NCBI GenBank assembly: GCA_002189035.1
Contig: NEEC01000007.1
Location: forward strand, 2,356,001-2,420,000
Reading direction: 5' to 3'
From: Utricularia gibba
Lineage: Eukaryota; Streptophyta; Magnoliopsida; Lamiales; Lentibulariaceae
Length of the DNA: 64,000 nucleotides
Shown: one piece after another, positions 23,067 through 36,650 of the stretch
Numbering within the stretch: position 1 is the first letter of the stretch
Layout of the letters: every line of letters starts with the position of its first letter
The notes under the pieces: model-generated
What the model saw: the letters and a program-made list of their open reading frames with translations, nothing else
Databases searched by the model: none
What the model was told of the DNA's origin: nothing
Program-made: the position numbers and the translations under genes

Positions 23067-26000
23067 TGGTTGCAAGAAAGATTTGGTTTTGGTTGGTTTT
23101 ATTGGGTTTTCCGGTGGGAAGCAGCACAGGAAAGTTAGAACACGGGCTGGTGCTGTCAGGGGCAAGAGCAGCTTCCTGGGATCTGTGGCATCCAAGAAAA
23201 CTAATACACTCTTCTCTATCAAGTCTGCTCTTGATATTGAAGGAGTTGGTTGTAGTTCGTCACGGCAGTCTTCTAGTTTGAAAACGCAGGTGATGCTTGG
23301 CTGAAAAATGCATCTGATCTCTGTTTTTAGTTGGAACTGGTGTTTGGTAATCAGTATGTGCTCATCCTGCTGGTTGGACAACACCGGAAACTTTTTTCAT
23401 GATCACCTTTCATAGACATTATTTTCTTGTTTCCTTGCATGAGTTTGCTCGATTTTGGCTTCATAAAGTTTTCTGGAATGTTAAGTTATGAGCTTATTGA
23501 TTGTGCTCTGGATCATGTGTGTTTCAACTTATACACTTCTTCGTCATGCATGAATTGTGCTGTCATTTAAAATTGACAACCGCCCCTATCCGTCATTTGA
23601 GATATTAACTCAATCCGAACAAGTTAGAATATGTAGCATGCTGCATGCAAAATTTCTTCGATGCTCGAGTTCAGAAAATTGTGCCTATTTAAAGAGAAGG
23701 AAATGTGACCGGTTCATTTTTATAACGTTCATTTGCTAGCTGTGGACATTCAGCAGTTATCTGATCCTAATCATAGACAGGCTCATGCTTCAGATTCGTG
23801 AATTTCATGCTGGATTAATTTACGCCACCTGCAATATATTTATTTATGTCCTATTCATTTTCAGGTTGCAAACTTGCAAGATATAATTTCTGAAAGGGGG
23901 GCATGTGGTGTTGGATTTATAGCCAGTCTAGATAATAAACCATCCCATAAGATTGTGAACGATGCCCTGACAGCTCTAGGATGCATGGAGCATCGTGGAG
24001 GTTGTGCAGCAGATAATGATTCGGGAGATGGGGCTGGGATAATGACTTCAATCCCTTGGGAATTCTTCAACATATGGGCCAGTGAACAAGGCATCGGAGA
24101 TTTCGATCAGTTGCATACAGGTGTTGGAATGATATTTCTTCCCAGTGACGATGATAAAAGGAAACATGCGCAAAAAGGTGAGCCCATGATACATGAAACA
24201 GCAAATAGCACAGGATTCCATTTTTAGGGGCAAGTGATTTCCCATCTGAAAGATATAGTATGTTTGTTTGAGCCACAAGTGTTTGAAGTATTTTATATCC
24301 TCTACAAGTTTCAACACTTCATTTCCTTCAAATGAGTTTTAATTGTTAACTTATTTTCGAGGTAATCCATATTAATTATCTTCTTGTTGCAGTAATTTCG
24401 GATGTATTTGAAAAAGAAGGTCTTCAAGTGGTTGGATGGAGATCAGTTCCTGTAGACAGCTCTGTGGTTGGCTACTATGCAAGAGAAACTATGCCAAATC
24501 TACAGCAGGTTTTCGTTCAAGTCTCTAAAGAAGAAAATATTGATGACATTGAAAGGGAACTTTATGTATGTCGAAAGTTGATAGAAAGAGCAGCGAGTTC
24601 GGAGTCATGGGGGAATGAGCTTTACTTCTGTTCATTATCCAATCAAACCATTGTTTATAAAGGAATGCTACGATCCGAGGTGCTAGGACAGTTTTATTTG
24701 GATCTGCAAAATGATTTATATAAATCCCCTTTTGCCATATATCATCGTAGATACAGTACAAATACTACTCCCAGGTGGCCTCTCGCTCAACCAATGAGAT
24801 TTCTAGGCCACAATGGAGAGATCAATACGATACAGGTTACATTACTAGCCTCCTTTCAATCATATATATCAAACTGCGCAATGAACTCAGGCTGGACTAT
24901 ATATTCAGGGGAACTTGAATTGGATGCAATCTCGGGAGTCTTCACTGAAGTCCCCTGTTTGGCGTAACCGTGAAAATGAACTTCGGCCTTTTGGAAATTC
25001 AAAAGCATCCGACTCCGCAAATCTTGATAGTGCTGCAGAAGTATGAAAATTTGTTCTTCATATTTTCTATTCCATATTGCACTATGTTGAATAGAGTTGA
25101 GATCAAACTGATCTTGAGACATGGACACCATTGTAGCACAATTCTAATAAAAGAATGTCACATGTTGAGTGTACCGAGAATTTCAAATGATATTTTTCTC
25201 AAGATGGTATACTGAAGTTTCCTTGCATTTCCTGCCTTTGATTTACGTATATTGTAGTTTATTGTTTCCTTTTTCTATGAGTTCACTTTCTTGGCACAGT
25301 TATATCTTACACATCTATCCTTTGCAGCTGTTAATAAGAAGCGGTCGTTCACCTGAGGAAGCCTTGATGATTCTTGTACCAGAGGCATACAAAAATCATC
25401 CGACCTTGATGATAAAGTACCCTGAGGTATATTGCCACTGTATATAAACAGGATTTGTTCTTGTGGCAGTACCAATTTTCAGCTCTACTTTTTCTTGGTT
25501 CACAATAGCTTCAGGTGAAATAAATGAATTTCGATATATTGGTATTGTTGCTTGATGATCTTGTAATGCAAAGAACCAATTAGAATCTATTATTCTGTAA
25601 TATGCCTCAGAGAATATGAGTCGGTTGGTTTGGTTCATTGCAAAGATGTTTTTTCAGGCAGTTGACTTTTATGACTACTACAAGGGCCAAATGGAAACCT
25701 GGGATGGGCCTGCGTTGTTATTATTCAGGTGATTTTAACATCTGCAGCTTCTCAGTGGCTGGATATATGTTTTCTTTACGTGTTTTCTGAAACTGATACT
25801 TTTTTTTAACATACGAAATGATGAAGCCATATGCTTTGCCATTTACTCATCATGTTTCCTGTTTATTGACAATCCCTTGATTGGGTTTGGACATATGAAA
25901 TCAATTATATTTAATAGGAACATCTGTAAATTCGTCATTTTTTTTCTGGTGACAAGTTCTGTATCAATTATATTTGTTCCTTTCCTTTTTTTACTATTCA

Positions 26001-29000
26001 TTTAAGAGCTGTCTTCAGATTTCTATCCATTCCTATTTAATATTGATTCAAAGATTTCATAACCTAGTGACGGGAAAACTGTTGGAGCTTGTCTTGATCG
26101 TAATGGGCTTCGTCCTGCTAGATATTGGCGGACAGTAGACAATGTGGTCTATGTTGCATCTGAGGTTTGCATGCATTATTTGTTGTTTTTCTGTTTCATT
26201 AAAAGCATTTTATGTTGAACACAGATGGAACTATCATTCAATGGGTAATGAAGATTGTAGTGTTTTTTTTTATAACTACATCTATTTTTTTTTCCTGAAG
26301 GTGGGGGTTCTTCCAACAGATGATTCAAAAGTTGTAATGAAAGGGCGTTTAGGTCCTGGCATGATGATAGCAGTTGATTTGCCCAGTGGACAGGTATTTG
26401 ACTTGAGAGCAGTCCTTGTCATGCTCTATCTGTAAGGATATTATGTTCCCCTTGCTTTATCACTGTGCACGATAATATCAATTTTCACCCGCCAATTATG
26501 CATTTTGATGTAATTAATGTATAGGTTTTCGAAAATACTGAAGTGAAAAGACGAGTAGCATTATCAAATCCTTATGGAAAATGGGTGAAAGAGAACCTCC
26601 GTTCTTTGAAGGCTGCAAACTTTTTATCTACCACTCTGATGGATGATGAAACTGTATTAAAGCGTCAGCAGTAAGTTGGTTTTTGTTTCATCTTAGGATA
26701 CCGTGTTAGAACCCTCTCCTTGATTGCTTGTGATTGCTCCAACTCTTTGCTTTGGTTGGAAACAGGGCATATGGATATTCTAGTGAAGATGTTCAGATGG
26801 TGATTGAGACCATGGCTGCTCAGGGAAAGGAGCCTACTTTTTGCATGGGTGATGACATTCCTCTGGCAGTATTGTCCAGAAAGCCGCATATGCTATATGA
26901 TTACTTCAAGCAACGTTTTGCACAGGTTTTTTCCACTGAAAAATTCTTGTTAGCAGTTTACATGTTCAACTGAGTAGATGCCATGAGTGTATTCATGTGC
27001 GTGAACCAGGTTACAAACCCTGCTATAGATCCTCTTAGAGAAGGATTGGTGATGTCCCTTGAAGTCAACTTGGGAAAGCGAGGAAACATACTTGAAGTTG
27101 GTCCTGGTAACGCATCTCAGGTACTTCTGCATAATTTCTTTCTTCCTTTTTTTTCCCAAAAAGACCTCGTTTGAGAACTTGTATTTCTATGCATGATTTT
27201 ATGCACAATTTATTATATTATATTATATAGAGACGGATTTGTTTTTTCTTCTTAATAGGTCATTTTATCAAACCCAGTGCTGAATGAAGGGGATCTTGAA
27301 TCTTTACTGAAAGATCCATACCTGAAGGCTGAAGTTTTATCCACATTTTTTAGTATAAGGAAGGGATTTGAAGGTACACTGGAGAAGGCACTGTACAGGC
27401 TATGTGAAGCTGCTGATGAGGCTGTTAGGAGTGGCTCTCAGCTTCTTATTCTCTCTGACAGGTCTGATGATCTGGTAAGTGCTACTAATTTCGTTTTTTT
27501 TTTTAATTTTAGTTAGGTTGGTTCCTTAAAAAGTATAACTCATAGGGGCTTCTTTTATGTTGAATTCATAATTTTGAAATCAGACACACAGTTTCTGTTG
27601 ATGATTCAAATCTACAATGTTTTTCTCATTGAAGTTGTGCCTATATAATTTGTTCCTTGGTGTACAGAGGTTTGTCATATCCACATGTCATTTCGTAAAT
27701 CCAACAGGATTTTCTACCTTGAAAAACTTTTTCTTTATTTTTGTCTCATTTGATGAGGTTTCTTGGCTTCTTTACGTGTGCATCCTGCTATTTTCTTGAT
27801 CTGATCAGGATGCTACTCGGCCTGCTATTCCAATTCTCCTGGCAGTTGGTGCTGTGCATCAACATCTAATTCAGAATGGACTTAGGATGCAAGCTTCTAT
27901 TGTTGCTGATACAGCCCAGTGCTTTAGTACACATCACTTTGCTTGTTTGATTGGATATGGTGCAAGGTCTCTACTGTAGTTTATATTCTTAATTCACTGT
28001 TGTCCGTCAGTTTGTATAGCAAGGTCTACCTTCACATGTCAAGTTCTCTCACTTTAGATATATCTTCCAGTGCTATATGCCCGTACTTGGCATTGGAGTC
28101 ATGCCGTCAGTGGAGGGTTAGCACAAAAACTGTGAATCTGATGCGGAATGGGAAGATGCCCACTGTCACTATCGAGCAGGCTCAAAAGAATTTTTCCAAG
28201 GTTTGTGAAACAATTTTTATGTAGATAAATTTTATAAAAAATTAAAGATTTACCTGTTTCACCAAGTACTTGATTTTCCCTTTTTTTTTTCTGAGTGATG
28301 ATTACTGATCGTTTACTGAACTGCTCAAGTGTTATATTCCAGGCAGTTAGGTCTGGCCTGTTGAAGATTCTCTCAAAAATGGGCATCTCATTGCTCTCCA
28401 GGTACCTTTTGTCTCTCTTGATTTTTTATATACCATTACTAATGCTACTTTTTAATGAAAATGGCTGCCTTTAGTTACTGTGGCGCGCAGATTTTTGAAG
28501 CTTATGGTCTTGGAAAAGATATAATTGATATTGCCTTTTGTGGAAGTACGTCGATTGTTGGTGGTCTAACACTAGATGAGGTATGAACCTACGCTACTGT
28601 GTAACTTAACAACGGCAAAGCATTAAACATATTATTATTTAAGGTTTTGAGCCTTCAAATGTAGACCTTGGATTGGACCAGCTTAATGAGCTGTGCTCAA
28701 TGTGGCTTTTTCTACTGTTTGTGTTGTTAATCACTGCATCATGTTCGTGGTTGACTGGGAGAGGATAGAATTGTTCCTAATTTGCCGCTAATCGGTGATG
28801 ATTTGCCTGATGAGTCTAATGTTCTTTTTTAGTCTCACATGTTTGTTTTTCCATGGTTGTGGGCTTTACCAGTTGGTAATATTGATATTTTGCAGCTGGC
28901 AAGGGAAACTTTATCCTTTTGGGTTAAGGCCTTCTCTGAAGATACAGCTAAAAGACTTGAGAATTTTGGGTTTATACAATTCAGACCAGGAGGTATGCTT

Positions 29001-32000
29001 CTGATGGCTGTTAGTTTTCTTTTATGAGAGGAATCTTCGTTGAATGCTTATAAGATAGGTAAATCAACTCTTATAACCTGAAATATTGCTCATTTTATTT
29101 CTTCTAAATGAAAGGCGAGTATCATGGAAACAACCCTGAGATGTCAAAGTTGCTACACAAAGCAGTGAGGCAAAAGAGCGAAGCTGCCTTTTCTATCTAT
29201 CAACAGCATTTGGCAAACCGTCCAGTGAATGTATGCCTCTTTGATATTCTATTGTTCTTTGTTTTCTTTTTGTAGAGAGTTCAATGAACATACGCACGTT
29301 TGCTGATTCCAGGTTCTCAGGGATCTTATAGAATTTACAAGTGATCGAGCTCCTATTCCAGTTGGAAGGGTCGAGCCTGCTTCTTCTATTGTCCAGCGAT
29401 TCTGTACAGGTGGCATGTCTCTTGGTGCCATTTCCAGGGAAACTCATGAAGCCATTGCCATAGCTATGAATCGATTAGGTGGGAAGTCTAACTCTGGAGA
29501 AGGTGGTGAGGTAATACAGTTTCTGAGTTTAGTGAGAAGATATATATAGTAGCAGATTCCGTTTTCCATTAACTTATGCTGAAAGCTGACAAACCAAGTT
29601 GAATTTTTGGCTTGTATACGTTTGCTCTGCATGGTATCTATCATATTTCTGTGTGTTTGTTGTAGTTCAGTTTATGGAAGGTTTTTCTGTAAAATGATGG
29701 ATTGCTCACTGATCTTATTGTGATGTGCGACTCGCTCATCTAGGATCCCATTCGGTGGAGACCACTTACTGATGTTGTTGATGGATACTCTCCTACTTTG
29801 CCACACCTTAAAGGTCTTCAAAACGGGGATACTGCTACAAGTGCCATAAAGCAGGTGCGTAAAGTGTGTTTCACTTGAGAGAGTTCTTTCAGTTGGATTT
29901 GGAATTACATGAATATGGATTCATGTCCCAGGTGGCTTCTGGCCGATTTGGTGTAACTCCAACTTTCCTGGTTAATGCCGATCAACTAGAAATAAAAATT
30001 GCTCAGGGAGCAAAGCCAGGTGAAGGTGGTCAACTTCCTGGGAAAAAAGTTAGTGCTTATATTGCAAGGTTGAGGAATTCAAAGCCTGGTGTTCCATTAA
30101 TATCTCCACCTCCTCATCATGATATATACTCAATTGAAGATCTCGCGCAATTGATTTATGACCTCCATCAGGTGGAATGCTCACTTTACAGTTTAGCTAT
30201 TCTGGCATAGAACTCTTACAGCTGCCACTGTTTACAAATGCCTCACTGAGCAGGTAAATCCAAAAGCCAAGGTTTCAGTCAAGCTTGTCGCAGAAGCAGG
30301 CATTGGTACAGTGGCTTCTGGAGTTGCTAAGGGCAATGCGGATATCATACAGGCATGTGGAAAAATTCTTTTTTCTAATTTAAGTGCAATGCATTAATCG
30401 CATACTCTGCCATCTGAATCTGTCTCTTATTTGCTTGATGACATTTCACTTGTTACACCTTGCTTTTTGGGATATATGCTTATGCTTATTTTGCGGGTAA
30501 GGATCTGTTTTTTAAAGCATAAGTTACCATCAGTAACACCATGTGGTCAGTTCTGATGATGCTTAAAGAAAAAATTCATTGAGCAAATTTTTGCACGTAA
30601 AGGCTTTGTTAAGTAGAATTCATGAATTAAACGATAAAAAAAAAACTTCTTCTAGATATCTGGACATGATGGTGGGACTGGAGCTAGCCCTGTAAGTTCC
30701 ATAAAGCATGCAGGTGGTCCTTGGGAACTTGGTCTAACTGAAACTCATCAGGTTTTCATCACTTCCCCCTGGCAGTCCATTTTATCTCTTGTCATATCTT
30801 CATCTAATTTACTGATCTGTGATTCTTCTATCATTTTCTCGTGACTGGTTCGGTGTTTGGCTGCAACAATAATTACATAGACGCTCATCAATAATGGACT
30901 TAGGGAAAGGGTCATCCTTAGAGTTGATGGTGGCTTTAAGAGCGGATTTGATGTTCTCATGGCTGCGGCAATGGGTGCAGATGAATATGGATTTGGTTCT
31001 GTTGCCATGATTGCAACTGGCTGTGTAATGGCTCGTATATGCCATACAAATAATTGTCCTGTCGGTGTCGCCAGCCAGGTTAAGTATCAATCACTATAAA
31101 TGTGTCCTGTTGCAGAACTTCATGCTGGTCTTCCCTTTTCTCAGTTTTGTTTATTTTACAACGAATTGTCTGCAGAGGGAGGAGCTAAGAGCTCGTTTTC
31201 CTGGTGTACCTGGAGACCTTGTCAATCTCTTTCTATATATTGCAGAAGAGGTATATGCCATTCTAGTTGTAGCTAAAAAATGCCTATCATATCTTCTATT
31301 TCTCAAATGAACATCAGCTCAAGTTCGAACTGTCTTTTCTGGACATTTCCAATCACTCTTTCTGATGCTTTGGACCTACTTTTTCAGGTAAGAGGCATGC
31401 TGGCCCAACTTGGCTATGAGAAACTTGACGACATTATTGGTCACACGGAGATACTCAAGCCTCGAGATGTTTCTTTGGTGAAGACTCAGCATCTTGATCT
31501 TAGTTACATACTATCTGTAAGTACACGCATGGCATCCTGGCCTTCAGCCCACTCTCCTTGAGTATCCTTACCTGAATATTCATCCATCCCTCATTTCAGA
31601 GTGTTGGACTACCGAAATGGACTAGCACCACGATAAGGAATCAAGAGGTTCACAGTAATGGCCCTGTTCTTGATGATACTTTGCTCTCAGATCCAGAGGT
31701 AACAAGCTGTTTATCCAGTCTTGTCACCTGCTATCTATCTTCATTATCTTGTTTCTATGCTGTGCAGATAGTCAAGGCCATCGACAATGAAACAGTTGTC
31801 AACAAATCTGTTAAGATATACAATGTGGATAGAGCAGTTTGTGGGCGTATAGCTGGTGTCGTTGCAAAAAGATATGGTGACACTGGATTTAGCGGGCAGC
31901 TGAATCTAACGTAAAGTGATACTATTCAGACGAAATCAACACCCTTTCTCGTATCACATTAGCTGACACACTCAATTTTGTGAATGATCTTAACCCCCAC

Positions 32001-32970
32001 AGATTCCATGGAAGTGCTGGACAATCATTTGCCTGTTTCTTAACACCAGGCATGAACATCCGACTCGTAGGCGAAGCTAATGACTATGTTGGAAAGGTAC
32101 CTCTTGTAGATCTTCCTTCCCTTGTCCTGTTTCAATTGTAGATCTGAAATGCATTGATCTTGTTAGGGCATGGCGGGTGGTGAGCTTGTTGTCACCCCAG
32201 TCGAAAAAACTGGATTCACACCCGAGGAAGCCACCATTGTTGGGAACACCTGTCTGTATGGAGCAACTGGGGGCCAAGTTTTTGTGAGAGGCAAAGCTGG
32301 AGAGCGGTTTGCTGTTAGGAACTCACTTGCTGAAGCGGTAGTAGAAGGAACTGGGGACCACTGCTGCGAGTACATGACCGGAGGCTGCGTAGTTGTGCTT
32401 GGAAAGTAAGCTTTCGTTCCCCTCAATCAAACACACGTTCCTACAAGAACCATTCATCATTACAGTGCTGTACACAGAGTGGGGAGAAACGTTGCTGCCG
32501 GTATGACTGGAGGATTGGCTTACATCCTTGACGAGGATGAGACCCTTTTCCCCAAGGTTGGCTTCTTTCACATTTTCCCAATGTTTAATACAGACTGTAG
32601 AGAGGAAGACTCGCCATTCAACGAAACTACACATCCACAGGTGAACAAGGAAATAGTGAAGATCCAGAGAGTTGTCGCTCCAGCAGGACAGCTGCAGCTC
32701 AAGAACCTCATCCAATCCCACGTTGTAAGAACATAACATCGACTGCAAGCACTAGAAAACTCTTCTTTGCTATCTTCTACCCTCGTGTTGACGCCCCATG
32801 AAATGCAGGAAAAGACTGGGAGCAACAAGGGATCAGAGATCCTGAAGGCTTGGGATGAGTACCTCCCTCTTTTCTGGCAGCTGGTTCCTCCGAGCGAAGA
32901 GGACACCCCGGAGGCGAGCGCCGATTACAACCCCACAGCTGCGCAGGTCCTCACCATGCGCCCTGGATGA
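22999..32970 (+). CDS. GLU1: Ferredoxin-dependent glutamate synthase (Fd-GOGAT), chloroplast
   Basis: Converts glutamine plus 2-oxoglutarate to two glutamates with reduced ferredoxin; the main route for photorespiratory ammonium. I trace 33 exons: 22999-23289, 23865-24177, 24393-24835, 24909-25040, 25328-25426, 25658-25728, 26068-26164, 26301-26393, 26525-26670, 26766-26925, 27010-27120, 27259-27474, 27809-27966, 28071-28200, 28343-28401, 28475-28580, 28896-28992, 29115-29230, 29313-29510, 29744-29854, 29932-30171, 30254-30352, 30656-30751, 30881-31078, 31176-31250, 31388-31516, 31600-31698, 31768-31910, 32003-32096, 32167-32405, 32478-32556, 32641-32724, 32809-32970. They sum to 1627 residues. 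A transit peptide precedes Cys111 (CGVGFIA), the glutaminase nucleophile exposed after processing. [10 protein letters not shown] marks the FMN synthase domain. The 3Fe-4S cysteines are C1242, C1248 and C1253. The C-terminal beta-helix domain ends near 1600. Sequence details fit the Fd form, and no NADH-binding extension follows. Intron 22 uses a GC donor. Confidence 0.96.
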
Positions 32971-34540
32971 TCACCTCTCTCCCTCCCTCCAAACGGCTAC
33001 AGCAATAAAGAGGAGGGGGGCATCTGGTATCATCTTCGTTCACCATCTCGGGGCTGTTGTGAGGAAATCATTATAGAATACTATATTCTTGTACGAACAT
33101 GCCTTGCTTGTTAATACATGGATTAATATTTTTTCCGTCATCTCCCTAGATTTGTGACCGGTTTTCTTTCGGTTTGGAATTGAACAGTTTTTTTGAATTA
33201 TTGGTTCATAAATTATAATTTAATATTGATGTTGGTTTCAGTTTCAAATTGAAATCAGATTTTTAAATCTTGAATTGAATCAAAATTGAAATTGGAATTA
33301 TATGAATTTATAGAGATTAATATTTAGTCATCCACAAGAATCATTGTGGGTATTAATAGATTAATGATATTTAGAAACAATTCTAAGAATAGATCATATT
33401 TTTCAAATACTTATATGAGTCATTGAGGGTATCTAAAAAACATATTTTTATTTTAAATATTTTTTAAAATTTTTATAAAAATTGTTAAGTATACTGAAAA
33501 AATGAAACTAGCGATTCATTGGTTTCAACCTATCAATTCCATCGATTTTGCTCATGTCGGAACCATAGTTTTTCAGTTTCAAACATCTTGAACAGTTTCC
33601 AACCGAATCAGAATTAGAACTGTATGAACAATCACATTACCCAAACAAACTCGAACCGAAAACTCCAATTCAAAATCATTACAAATCTACATCTTCCCAA
33701 GAGCTGCCCCAAAAAGTACAACCCAACATTTCGGGCCCTTCGGACCTAATGTAATATATATATATATATTTTTTAACTTTTGTATCTTACCCAGAAGCTT
33801 ATTCTTCTAATAATTTATTCTCGTTACACTTGGCGCAGCGTGTTTATCATCTAAGCATGCTTTCTTTACATATGAATGAGCCACGTGTCCCTGATATCTT
33901 TTGCACCAATTATGGGCATGGCGTGTGCAGTTTTTGTTGGAATTCAAGCGTCAACTTAAAGAAAAGACTCGGACCCATTCATCAACATTATCGGAATCCT
34001 GTCCAATCGACCAACTCGCACTCGTGTCGCATTTCTAGGGTTGATTGAGATTCGGGGCAGACTCGCAAGGAACCAACATTCGAGGGACCAAAATGTAAAT
34101 AATGATGAGTTGGGGGAAGAAGACAGATCCAGTACGGACGATCGCCGGTAAAGTACAAGGCGTACGCCACCTACACCCATACCTCCCCCAATTTTATCAT
34201 CTTTGTTGGGTTGCTGTCAGAGGAAATGAAGGTGACCAAGGAATATAATAAAGGGAGAGCGCCATTTCTCCCTCCCTCCTTTGTGACATGTGACTCTGAG
34301 CCCCAGCTAAAGCATCGCCACACCACACATGCTTTATGTGGAGACAAGTTCAACTGCAGCCTCTCCAGAGAGAAAACGTGGAGCCATCCAGTCCATAAAC
34401 AAAGATTGACAGATAGATTCCTTTAGCATCACCGGCCACACAAAACTACTACGCACCGGGGTGGTTGATGCTGCTGTGCTTGGGAGGCCCCTAGAGGGGG
34501 TGGGGGTAATCCGAGTCCATTTATACGTGATAAAATTAAG
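32971..34540. other. Fd-GOGAT 3' flank and gene-poor spacer
   Basis: The Fd-GOGAT 3' untranslated region probably ends near 33110. Bases 33150-33720 are degenerate A+T-rich sequence, followed by a TA run at about 33756-33769. Bases 33830-34510 are more balanced but hold only short frames without a known domain. Confidence 0.5.
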
Positions 34541-34544
34541 AATT

Positions 34545-35080
34545 CGATGAATTGTATGAAGATATATGAAGTTCAATCAAATAATAAACATAAATCATAT
34601 TAAAAAAATTGATATAATTGATTATTAATGATTTATATATTTTTATATTTTTTAATTATTTTAATTTCATTTATAGATGTAATATTAATTGTTTTAATAA
34701 TCTAACTCAATAATACAAATAAGACTTGTTTTTTTTATGTCTGATTGTAAGTAGTATTCTAATCATAAGTTGATCCAATTTTTGACACATAAGTCTAAAC
34801 GTCTTCTTGTTTTTTTTTTTTTTTTTGTTAATCAAAACTCAAAACATCACCAAATATATTTAGATCACTCAAATTGTGGCGTGAATCAAATGCTATGATA
34901 TTATATTGAAATTAAAAATTTGATGGATACAACGCATAAAGATAAAGTATATAAAAAACATGAATTATATTATAAAAAATTATATCAAAATGATTAATAA
35001 TAGTTTATAATTTTTATATACTTCAATTATTTCACTTTTATTTTCTAGAATTACTTGTTCTAATACTGATACTATGTAAG
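34545..35080. repeat. Diverged direct duplication in an A+T-rich spacer
   Basis: Two blocks (about 34530-34760 and 34905-35080) share the same order of words: AAATTAA, GAAT/AATTTGATG, a GA(T)TAATAAT stretch, TTTATAT, ATTATTT, then TTGTTTTAAT or TTGTTCTAAT. Divergence is high and exact borders are unclear. It may be the remnant of a duplicated or nested transposon. Confidence 0.4.
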
Positions 35081-36576
35081 TAACCCCATGTACCCCAATA
35101 CTATGCCCATCCACACACCACAAGATCGTGGGAGTTCATAATCATGGCTCCAGCTCGCTTTTGCGCATCCCTTGGCAAGTTCCATCATCACAGCCACAGG
35201 CCCCTCCCTTTCAGATAACTTGCAAACTGATACAATAATGGGGATGGAATGGACCTTTCTCAACTCAACACCCCATTTTAATATTCACAAGGCAGCTATC
35301 TTTTGCAGGAAGCATTGCTGTGGAGGGGGCACAAAAGAAGCAATAAAGAGGAAGGAAGAAAGAAAGAACCTCGGGACCCACTCGTGATGTTCATCCCTTC
35401 CCGCTTTGCTGAGCTGTGGATCGAATCCCTCTTTCACCTTTTCTTTTCTTTCTTTTTTTTTAACCTTTCTTTCTGGGAGGCTTCTGCAGCAACAAATATC
35501 ACGTGACCCATCGAGACGTGCAATTACGAAATAGGACATCCCCACAGTGGTCCCCACATCACCCAATCAGTATAATTGCACACAGTCTGGCCAAGTGTAA
35601 TAATTATTACAAGGGGTGATTAAAGCAGGTTATTATGTTGATGTCAGGCATAAGAGTCTATCACCAGTAAAAAAGTAAAAAAAAAAATACCTAAACCTGC
35701 GTCTCTTTTCATTTCTCTGCCTAAGCTGTCACCATCAATTAACTCTTCATAGACGCCATTAATGGTAAATTATCAAAATTTACGGCTGGATTTTGCAATA
35801 ACCGAGATTTAATTATTGCTATTTTACCCTTCCGTGATTTAGACATATTGGAAAATAGTTTAATATGTAAATATACATGAATGTAAAATATTTTATACTT
35901 ATATTTTAATATAATTATTATTATTTTTTTACCTAATATCAACTACATGGATATGAAAAATAAAATGCAGTGCAACCAAGGCAAATAGGGATACGAGAGC
36001 GACTCCAGGATGTTTGTCCCCCATCTTTCAAGTCCAAGATGTAAAAAATAGATTTTAAATATATATTTAAAAGATAATTATTAACAAACAACTTTTTTAT
36101 ATTTTGAGATTATCTGAATATAATTAATTTAAGAATATAAAATATTTTGTAAGATATTATAAATGTAATAAAATAAATTATATATTCTAAAGTTTAATAT
36201 ATTAAATTATATAATAATATAAAAAGTATTTTTAAAATAGTTAAAAATTAAATAATATAATTTTTCTAATTAAGTTTTTATTTAATCAATAACACAGAGA
36301 TTCAATAAACTTAATTTTTAAATTCAACTGAATTTCTTATTTTATTATATAATGATTAGAGATTAAAATTTTTAAAAATGAAATATAATCAATTCAATAT
36401 TATCATAATTATTATGTCCAATCAAATAATTGCAGCAATCATTTATTAATTATATATTTTATAAGATTACTTTTAGTGCATTATTATCATGATTTTACTA
36501 GCATATATATAACTAATACTTTTAAATATAAAGATTTTAATACATCTGAAATATTCTTTAACGCCAGTTCCTCGTG
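35081..36576. other. Spacer upstream of the EXORDIUM-like gene
   Basis: Bases 35090-35720 have mixed composition and include a CT/TTTC-rich stretch. Bases 35740-36540 are extremely A+T-rich. No gene is supported. Confidence 0.55.
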
Positions 36577-36584
36577 TATAAATA
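36577..36584 (+). promoter_or_regulatory. TATA box of the EXORDIUM-like gene
   Basis: TATAAATA lies 67 bases before the ATG at 36651, placing a transcription start near 36610 with a short leader. The spacing is typical for plants. Confidence 0.65.
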
Positions 36585-36650
36585 AATACGTCGCCTCCTG
36601 AGATCTTCGTTCTTGTGAGGTGAAAAGCAGCTTGCCTTGGAATTTCATCG

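Noticed and set aside
33150..33720. Degenerate sequence with words like GAACCGAAA and TTGAATTGAA
   Set aside because: Looked at as a possible retrotransposon remnant, but I could find no long terminal repeat pair, primer-binding site or coding motif.
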